A stretch of DNA of 64,000 nt from positions 434,001 to 498,000 of the forward strand of contig NZ_AUDJ01000002.1 of the NCBI RefSeq assembly GCF_000425405.1, read 5' to 3'. The notes under the pieces are model-generated. The model was not told the origin of the DNA. It saw only the letters and a list, made by a program, of their open reading frames with translations, and searched no databases. The DNA is from Ferrimonas kyonanensis DSM 18153 (GTDB lineage Bacteria; Pseudomonadota; Gammaproteobacteria; Enterobacterales; Shewanellaceae). A program made the position numbers and the translations under genes. This document shows, piece after piece, positions 58,690-64,000 of the stretch; the stretch's first letter is position 1, and each line of letters begins with the position of its first letter.

Positions 58690-60863
58690 ATCGTTTAGAT
58701 GCGAGTCGCCATACAGAAACAGACAATCAACGCGAGGCGATGAACCGACTGGAAGCTGAAAGCCTTTCTGTTCTCAAGGAGCTGGAGGTAAATGCGAATA
58801 TCCAACTGTTTGCCCAGCAATGGGTCGATGAGAATGGCATTGAATCACTAGACGATGTGTTTTCCCTGTTTGATCGGCTTGCATTGCCCTATCGGTTAGT
58901 GGCTAACCTCGATGAGGTAGGCGAGCACAAATTAGTTTTGCTGGTTCTTGGGGAAACTGAATTGGTTTCTGGCCATTTAGAGTCAAAACAGTTTGTTGCT
59001 GTTGATGGCAATGCAGAGGTTGCTGACATTCCTCAATTTTGCATTGTGATAGAAGGGGAGCCATTGGAGAAGGCCTCTCCTGACTGGGTCGGTGAACGGC
59101 TACACGCCTTTCGTCCTATCATTCCTAAATTGCTCTTGGTCAGCTTTATTACCAATCTGTTTGCTCTCGCAGTGCCATTCATCACGATGTCGATCTATGA
59201 CCATGTTATCGGTGGTGATGCTGGGCACGAACTGCAAGGAATTGCCATTGGGGCAGCCTTGTTGTTTGTGATGATGGGTTGGCTTAGAACATTGCGTAGT
59301 CGTGTGTTTGCGTCAGTATCCAACCGAGTCAGTCGTGAAATATCTCAATCTCTGGTCCAACGCCTACTAAAAAATAGTTATGCTCAAAACCAGCAAACGG
59401 CCTCCTCTAGTCAGCAAAACCAAGTGATGTTGTCCGAACGTATTTCAGGAGTGTTATCTGGACCACTCGGTAATGCGTTGTTTGACTTGCCTTTCATTGC
59501 CATTTTTGTACTGGCGATAGGTGTTTTGGGTGGATGGTTGGTATTGGTTCCTATCGTTTCTTTAGTTCTATATTACCTGTTAGCAAAGCGGTCGATACGC
59601 TCAAGCGGTAAACGCGCTATGCAATCGACGGTTGCAGGAACTAATCGTCAAAATATGACCAATGAGTTGTCATCTAAGCTTACCTTTATTCGTAGTGCTG
59701 GGTTTTCAGAGTACTGGATCCAACGATTCCAAAAGGCCAACCTGCTTGCCTCTAAGGTGGCGTTCAATCAATCGGTTCTGCAGAGTCGTTATACCTCGAT
59801 GTATTACTTTATTGGTGTGGGTTCAACGTTGGCCGTGATGGGGTTGGGTATCGGGCTCATTTTTGAACAAGTGATGACGCCGGGTGGCTTGATTGCATCA
59901 ATGATGCTGATATCCAAAGTGACGGGGCCTGCACAGGTGTTGGCAAACAGCGCGATGCGTTTTAATAGCTTTAATCAATCCAAACTGCAGGTGAATCGCA
60001 TTCTGTCTCAGCCGTCTGAACGTGAATTTAGCTACCAGCATCACCCACTGCCAACGGTCGCACCGAATTTGAAGTTAGATCAGGTGACTCTCCGTTACCC
60101 TAAGCAGAGTCGCCCTGCATTGAACGGAGTCAGTTTTGATGTTGAAGCTGGCGATATTGTGGCGATCACTGGCCCCTCAGGAAGTGGTAAATCGACATTG
60201 ATTGAAGTGTTGTCGGGGTTACAGGCTATTCAAAACGGCATGGTAGAACTGAAAGGGGTAAATCTTGCTCAGTACGACCCGCAGCTTTATCGTCACTGGT
60301 GTTTCATTCGAGCAGCTTATCCTGATTTGCTTACCTTGAGTATTCGAGAGTGGTTGAGCGATGGACATAAAGTTGAAGAGCAAAAAATGATCTCTGCGAT
60401 CGAAATGGTCGGAGGTAAGCGCTGGTTCTCCACATTACCAGATGGACTGGATACTTCGATAAGCAGCATTCAACCGGATAGCCTGTTTGATATGTTATCA
60501 GGCACTGTCGCTCAGATTCTCATTGATGCGAAAGCCTTGGTTTATGACTACCCAATGTTCCTAATGGATAATCCGGTGCCTGATGCCCATCCCAATGCCA
60601 AGCGTGTATTTGGTGAGTTTTTGGCGGCAAAAAAAGGAAAAGCAACGGTGATCTATTCATCGCATGATCCTGATTTGATTAAGCTTGCTGATAAGGTCGT
60701 GGTACTGGATGAGGGGGCAGTCGTTTATGCTGGCCCATTAGAGCAGCCTTCAGAACCCCAATCGACTCGGGAGCAACCGTTATCCCAGGGTCAATCGTTA
60801 TCTAAGGCGCAGCAACCAACAGCAGATAAACCAGAGTCAAAGCAAGGAGTCGCTAATGGCTAA
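58686..60863 (+). CDS. Type I secretion ABC transporter with C39-like domain
   Basis: 725 residues. Residues about 25-145 look like a C39-like, catalytically dead peptidase domain used in type I secretion to hold substrates. Six transmembrane helices lie at about 150-430. The ATPase domain has an intact Walker A, GPSGSGKST (496-504). The signature is LSGTV (604-608), and Walker B is LMDNPVPD with Asn629 where the catalytic Glu should be. A Gln/Ser-rich tail follows residue 695. It overlaps both neighbours (ATGA, and 8 bases with hlyD) and probably pairs with the first ABC subunit, as RtxB does with RtxE. Confidence 0.88.
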   Translation: MNRLDASRHTETDNQREAMNRLEAESLSVLKELEVNANIQLFAQQWVDENGIESLDDVFSLFDRLALPYRLVANLDEVGEHKLVLLVLGETELVSGHLESKQFVAVDGNAEVADIPQFCIVIEGEPLEKASPDWVGERLHAFRPIIPKLLLVSFITNLFALAVPFITMSIYDHVIGGDAGHELQGIAIGAALLFVMMGWLRTLRSRVFASVSNRVSREISQSLVQRLLKNSYAQNQQTASSSQQNQVMLSERISGVLSGPLGNALFDLPFIAIFVLAIGVLGGWLVLVPIVSLVLYYLLAKRSIRSSGKRAMQSTVAGTNRQNMTNELSSKLTFIRSAGFSEYWIQRFQKANLLASKVAFNQSVLQSRYTSMYYFIGVGSTLAVMGLGIGLIFEQVMTPGGLIASMMLISKVTGPAQVLANSAMRFNSFNQSKLQVNRILSQPSEREFSYQHHPLPTVAPNLKLDQVTLRYPKQSRPALNGVSFDVEAGDIVAITGPSGSGKSTLIEVLSGLQAIQNGMVELKGVNLAQYDPQLYRHWCFIRAAYPDLLTLSIREWLSDGHKVEEQKMISAIEMVGGKRWFSTLPDGLDTSISSIQPDSLFDMLSGTVAQILIDAKALVYDYPMFLMDNPVPDAHPNAKRVFGEFLAAKKGKATVIYSSHDPDLIKLADKVVVLDEGAVVYAGPLEQPSEPQSTREQPLSQGQSLSKAQQPTADKPESKQGVANG

Positions 60864-62169
60864 ACACCCTATTGAGACCGGCAAGCGTTACGGTGAGCTT
60901 GTTGAATCACAAAATACGGCTCGTACATTGGCACTGGCGACATGGTCTGTTGCCTTATGTATCGCTGCTTTTGTCACTTGGTCGGTGGTTACTCAAGTTG
61001 ATGAAATCGCTAAAGCAAAGGGCGCAGTGATTCCGGAAGGGGAAAAGCAAGTATTACAAAGTGCAATCGGTGGCAAGTTAAAGCAAATTCTCGTCAAAGA
61101 AGGTCAATTGGTCGAGAAAGGGCAACCGCTTGTTGAATTTGATGCTACGTTCCAGCGCACGGCCCTTGAAGAATTGAAATCTCAACAAGTGACCTTGCTT
61201 GCCAGTATCGAGCGTATGAACGCTTTATTGGATAACCGTGAACCGAATTTTGGGGAATTTGAAATTGATTTTCCAGAGATCGTTAGCCAACAAAAGGCGC
61301 AGCTGAATGCTCAGAAAGGGCTTTACTATCAAAAACGCATTGTGCTGGAAAAGGACAGTGAGCAGATCGCTGAGCAGCTGCGTGTCGTAGAAAAGTCTCT
61401 ACCTAGCTATGAGAAAGAACTGAATGCCACTAAACAAGAGCTGAACCTGTTGGAAAAAGGCTACAAAGCCGGGAACATCTCTCGTTTACGTGTGCTTGAA
61501 ATGAGCCAAAAGCTGGCCAGTATTGAGCAAAAAATAGAAGAAACCCGCGGTAAGAAGTCGGTTTTCATCAAGCAGGCAGACAGCAATGAGCAAAAAATCG
61601 CCCAACTTCTTGCCGAGGCAAAAGCCAAAGTGAGTGACGATCGATCCAAAGCGGTATCTGATTTATCTGCGCTGAATGCAAGGGTGCGTTCAAGCCAAGC
61701 GAAATTGACCAACACCATGTTAGTGTCGCCACTACAAGGCTTGGTACAAAGCCTGCCAAGTACACAGAACGGTGGCGTTATTCAACCGGGCGGGACAGTG
61801 GTTGAGATTGTTCCTGTCGGCGGTAAAGCGGATTTTAAAGCTCGCTTATCACCGAGAGACATTGGTTTCGTGAACGTAGGCCAGCCAACTCGAATCAAGA
61901 TTGATGCATTTGATTACAGCCGTTTTGGTGCGTTAAAAGGGGAGGTTGAAAGTATTTCACCGACCACAAGCCAAAGTGAACGCGGTGAAATCTATTATGA
62001 AGTGGTGGTGTCTGTTGAAACGCCATACTTCCGTGATAACCCTGAGAGCTTTTCTATTCTTCCCGGTATGACAGGTGAGGTGGATATCACTACCGGCGAG
62101 AAGTCAGTGTTCCAATACCTTTGGAAGCCGATCTACACCAACATCAGCGTTGCCTTTGGAGAAAGGTAA
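60856..62169 (+). CDS. HlyD-family periplasmic adaptor
   Basis: 437 residues from the ATG at 60856 after AAGGAG. A single N-terminal inner-membrane helix (about 27-47) is followed by a lipoyl/barrel-sandwich part (LVEKGQPLVEFDATFQRTALEELKSQ), a long coiled-coil hairpin (about 95-275) and a beta-barrel domain (LVSPLQGLVQSLPS, QPGGTVVEIVPVG, PGMTGEVDITTGE). It joins the ABC complex to an outer-membrane TolC-like channel. No TolC gene is in the window. A strong terminator ends the operon. Confidence 0.93.
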   Translation: MAKHPIETGKRYGELVESQNTARTLALATWSVALCIAAFVTWSVVTQVDEIAKAKGAVIPEGEKQVLQSAIGGKLKQILVKEGQLVEKGQPLVEFDATFQRTALEELKSQQVTLLASIERMNALLDNREPNFGEFEIDFPEIVSQQKAQLNAQKGLYYQKRIVLEKDSEQIAEQLRVVEKSLPSYEKELNATKQELNLLEKGYKAGNISRLRVLEMSQKLASIEQKIEETRGKKSVFIKQADSNEQKIAQLLAEAKAKVSDDRSKAVSDLSALNARVRSSQAKLTNTMLVSPLQGLVQSLPSTQNGGVIQPGGTVVEIVPVGGKADFKARLSPRDIGFVNVGQPTRIKIDAFDYSRFGALKGEVESISPTTSQSERGEIYYEVVVSVETPYFRDNPESFSILPGMTGEVDITTGEKSVFQYLWKPIYTNISVAFGER

Positions 62170-62225
62170 TTCAAAAAATTGCAGACGTTTCTCTGTTCCA
62201 ATCGGCGCGGGTAACCATCATTAAC

Positions 62226-62257
62226 AAGGGAGCACATAGCGTGCTCCCTTTTGTTTT
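62226..62257. terminator. Terminator of the secretion operon
   Basis: AAGGGAGCAC/GTGCTCCCTT (62226-62235, 62241-62250) with a 5-base loop and a TTGTTTT tract. It lies between the convergent HlyD and adhesin genes and may serve both. Confidence 0.9.
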
Positions 62258-62283
62258 ACTCCATTAATACTAACTACCAACCA

Positions 62284-64000
62284 TTAGTTATTTGGGTCTA
62301 TGTCGGGTAGCCCATCTAAGTCATTATGGTGGTGTTTATCACTATCTTGGTTGTGATCAGTGGTCGCATCATGGTGTTGTATTGCATCCGACGTATCCAA
62401 GTGCGCTTGGTCGTAATCTAGCGCATGCTGTTGGTCGACTTGTGCAAGCACGATGTCCATGTCTGCGGGTTGATCGTGACCAGTGGTAGGTGACGCATTC
62501 GGCTGAATACCGAGAGCATCCAAATAAGCCGCTGAACCTTGGCGGTCAGTTTTCTGATCTGGCTCTAGATGAGAATGCTGAGAGAGATCGAGAGAACTCT
62601 CATCGCTTAGCGTAACCGTAAAGTCCTCGTGAGACGCAATTTCAGGCTCGTCATGCTGAACTGGCGGTGGTGGTGGAGCAGGGTGAGGTGTATGGACAAT
62701 AGGTGTGATCGTCATATCAACCACCTCAGTTCCAATCGTAAGTTTACCGCTATGCCCTGGTCCATGACTGAGTATCTGAACATTTACGTGGGCAACCACT
62801 TCATCCTGATTTGTCCCTTGAAGCGCGACTTCAAATTTATCCTCATGCTGGCCAGTACCCGAAGCACTACCATGTGGTCCCGTGTGGACTTGGGCTTGCT
62901 CCTGGTAATGTAAATGACCGGTTTGAGGATCAATGGTTAAAGTTCCATATTGCCCATGATGGCTTGTTACATACTGACCATTGGCTAGATGGATACGCCA
63001 GCCGTTTTGTGCCGATGGAACAGGCGTTTGAGATGGGGCAAGAGGCGGAACACCAAGGGTAGCGGACACTTGATGGCTTCCCGATGGCGGTTTAACAACG
63101 ATCGGTTCTGGGATTGCACTGGCGGCAACACCTTGGCTGCCCGCTGTATTTCCGTGTTCGTCAGTCATGGTGACTTGTACTTGAGAGCCAGGGCTAACTT
63201 CAATTTGTAATCCATGCTGGAGCGTATGGGCATCCAGTACGTGATCTTGTCCATTAACAACGAGGTGTTCACCAACCTTAGCATCGCCCGGTGGGGTAAT
63301 TGTCGCGGTGACTGTATTTGGGTGACCGTGGGCAATTTCAGCCTTGCTGTAAAGGCCATCCGGTCCAGGGTTTTCAAAGGTAATTGTCGGTAGGTTAACT
63401 TGAGTATCAACGCTGAATACCTGGGAACCTGTCGTTGCACTACCAACATTTCCGACGGCATCGGTTGTTATTACTGTGGCTTCTATTGAGTGTATCGAGC
63501 CAGACTGACCATTTGCATAGCTAGTATGAATATTGGCATGCTCCAATACGCTACCAGCCACAGGGATGGAAAAGTGTCCACTCGCATCAACTGAGCCGGT
63601 AAGCGATGAAATGGTTGCACCGTTTATCTTCAAACTGACTATGTCACCAGGGTGGTAATCGCCAGTTACTGTGCCCGTTATCGAGATAGTTTGACCAGAC
63701 TCAAGGGCATTGAGCACGTTATCTTGTGTCACTGGGTCAACAGCAATATGTGGGATCGGACGTTGCGTATCAATTAACAGATGGGTGGAAATACGAGGCG
63801 TTGAATTGCCTGCCGTATCAACAGTACCCACCTGGATTGGGTAGTCGCGATCAGTTGCCAATATGTTTTGATGTGCAGAGGCGCTTAAGGTCAATGACCA
63901 TGTGCCATCCGATTTTACTGTTGCATCGTAAAAGTGATTATTACCTACAATGACATAGACTACATCTCCAGGCGCTATATTAGAGGTCGTTCCGGTGATC
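62284..64000 (-). CDS. Large Ig/VCBS-repeat adhesin, C-terminal part
   Basis: The frame is open from the stop at 62284 to the window edge (572 codons visible), so the start is outside. Visible N-to-C: Ig-like repeats each ending in a DAAGN/TDAVGN-type turn (GTVTGDYHPGDIVSLKING, VDTAGNSTP, VITTDAVGNVG), then a VCBS-like repeat (GTLTIDPQTGHLHY, DKFEVALQGTN), a Pro-rich linker and a C-terminal tail full of His and Asp. No RTX nonapeptides are seen. Such proteins are exported by type I systems and act in attachment or biofilm. The convergent secretion genes are the probable exporter. Confidence 0.85.
   Translation of the reverse strand, partial: ITGTTSNIAPGDVVYVIVGNNHFYDATVKSDGTWSLTLSASAHQNILATDRDYPIQVGTVDTAGNSTPRISTHLLIDTQRPIPHIAVDPVTQDNVLNALESGQTISITGTVTGDYHPGDIVSLKINGATISSLTGSVDASGHFSIPVAGSVLEHANIHTSYANGQSGSIHSIEATVITTDAVGNVGSATTGSQVFSVDTQVNLPTITFENPGPDGLYSKAEIAHGHPNTVTATITPPGDAKVGEHLVVNGQDHVLDAHTLQHGLQIEVSPGSQVQVTMTDEHGNTAGSQGVAASAIPEPIVVKPPSGSHQVSATLGVPPLAPSQTPVPSAQNGWRIHLANGQYVTSHHGQYGTLTIDPQTGHLHYQEQAQVHTGPHGSASGTGQHEDKFEVALQGTNQDEVVAHVNVQILSHGPGHSGKLTIGTEVVDMTITPIVHTPHPAPPPPPVQHDEPEIASHEDFTVTLSDESSLDLSQHSHLEPDQKTDRQGSAAYLDALGIQPNASPTTGHDQPADMDIVLAQVDQQHALDYDQAHLDTSDAIQHHDATTDHNQDSDKHHHNDLDGLPDIDPNN

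Noticed and set aside
62284-64000. RTX (GGxGxDxxx) repeats in the adhesin
   Set aside because: Looked for and not found in the visible part.

Overview
The window comes from the chromosome of a GC-rich gammaproteobacterium. Full-length housekeeping genes in a familiar order (cmoA-cmoB, aspS-yebC-ruvC-ruvA-ruvB), a fused thiDE inside a thiC-thiDE-thiF-thiS-thiG-thiH operon, and maoP beside a relic of hdfR all point to the Alteromonadales, something like Ferrimonas or a relative of Shewanella. That placement is an inference from gene content and order, not from a search.

Layout. (1) 1-721 is AT-rich and looks like the end of an integron cassette array: a lipoprotein gene, an attC-like site and a small membrane-protein cassette, with no integrase in the window. 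(2) 722-1391 has no convincing gene. (3) 1392-10235 holds stand-alone core genes on the plus strand: a nitroreductase, sbcDC, an MscS channel, an acetyltransferase, a DUF2750 protein and a membrane methyltransferase. (4) 10258-17821 is an eight-gene minus-strand operon (DUF523/DUF1722 protein, MerR regulator, photolyase, NTF2-like, SDR, FAD oxidoreductase, DUF1365, CFA synthase) of the kind linked to light or singlet-oxygen defence. It has a promoter full of TGTAyAA motifs. (5) 17948-20123 is a galK-galM pair whose GalK has lost most of its catalytic motifs. (6) 20336-28324 has a nucleotidase, a SnoaL-like protein and the thiamine operon behind a TPP riboswitch. (7) 28341-32095 has two LysR regulators, each divergent from a flavin or NAD(P)H oxidoreductase gene. 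(8) 32078-38526 has cmoAB and a four-gene set: retropepsin-like protease, membrane inactive transglutaminase, ATP-grasp ligase and an unknown exported protein. (9) 38801-43570 is aspS-yebC-ruvCAB. (10) 43641-52918 holds accessory core genes (thioredoxin-like, two diguanylate cyclases, small lipoproteins, a TetR-controlled GST pair, DUF1415, YbaK, FKBP). (11) 53012-56381 has a GshB-like ATP-grasp ligase coupled to an N-formylglutamate amidohydrolase/DUF1704 peptidase fusion, then maoP. (12) From about 56720 to the right edge the composition drops to AT-rich and hdfR is cut off. This block holds a type I secretion system of two ABC subunits and one HlyD protein, convergent with the C-terminal part of a large Ig/VCBS-repeat adhesin.

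Strongest leads. The two ABC subunits both have degenerate nucleotide-binding motifs. GalK reads as a full-length pseudo-kinase. The DUF1704 peptidase and ATP-grasp ligase resemble a removable C-terminal tagging cycle, and a second ligase/protease pair lies 17 kb away. An integron cassette sits at the left edge. The secretion/adhesin block begins inside a truncated hdfR. No tRNA, rRNA or CRISPR array was seen.
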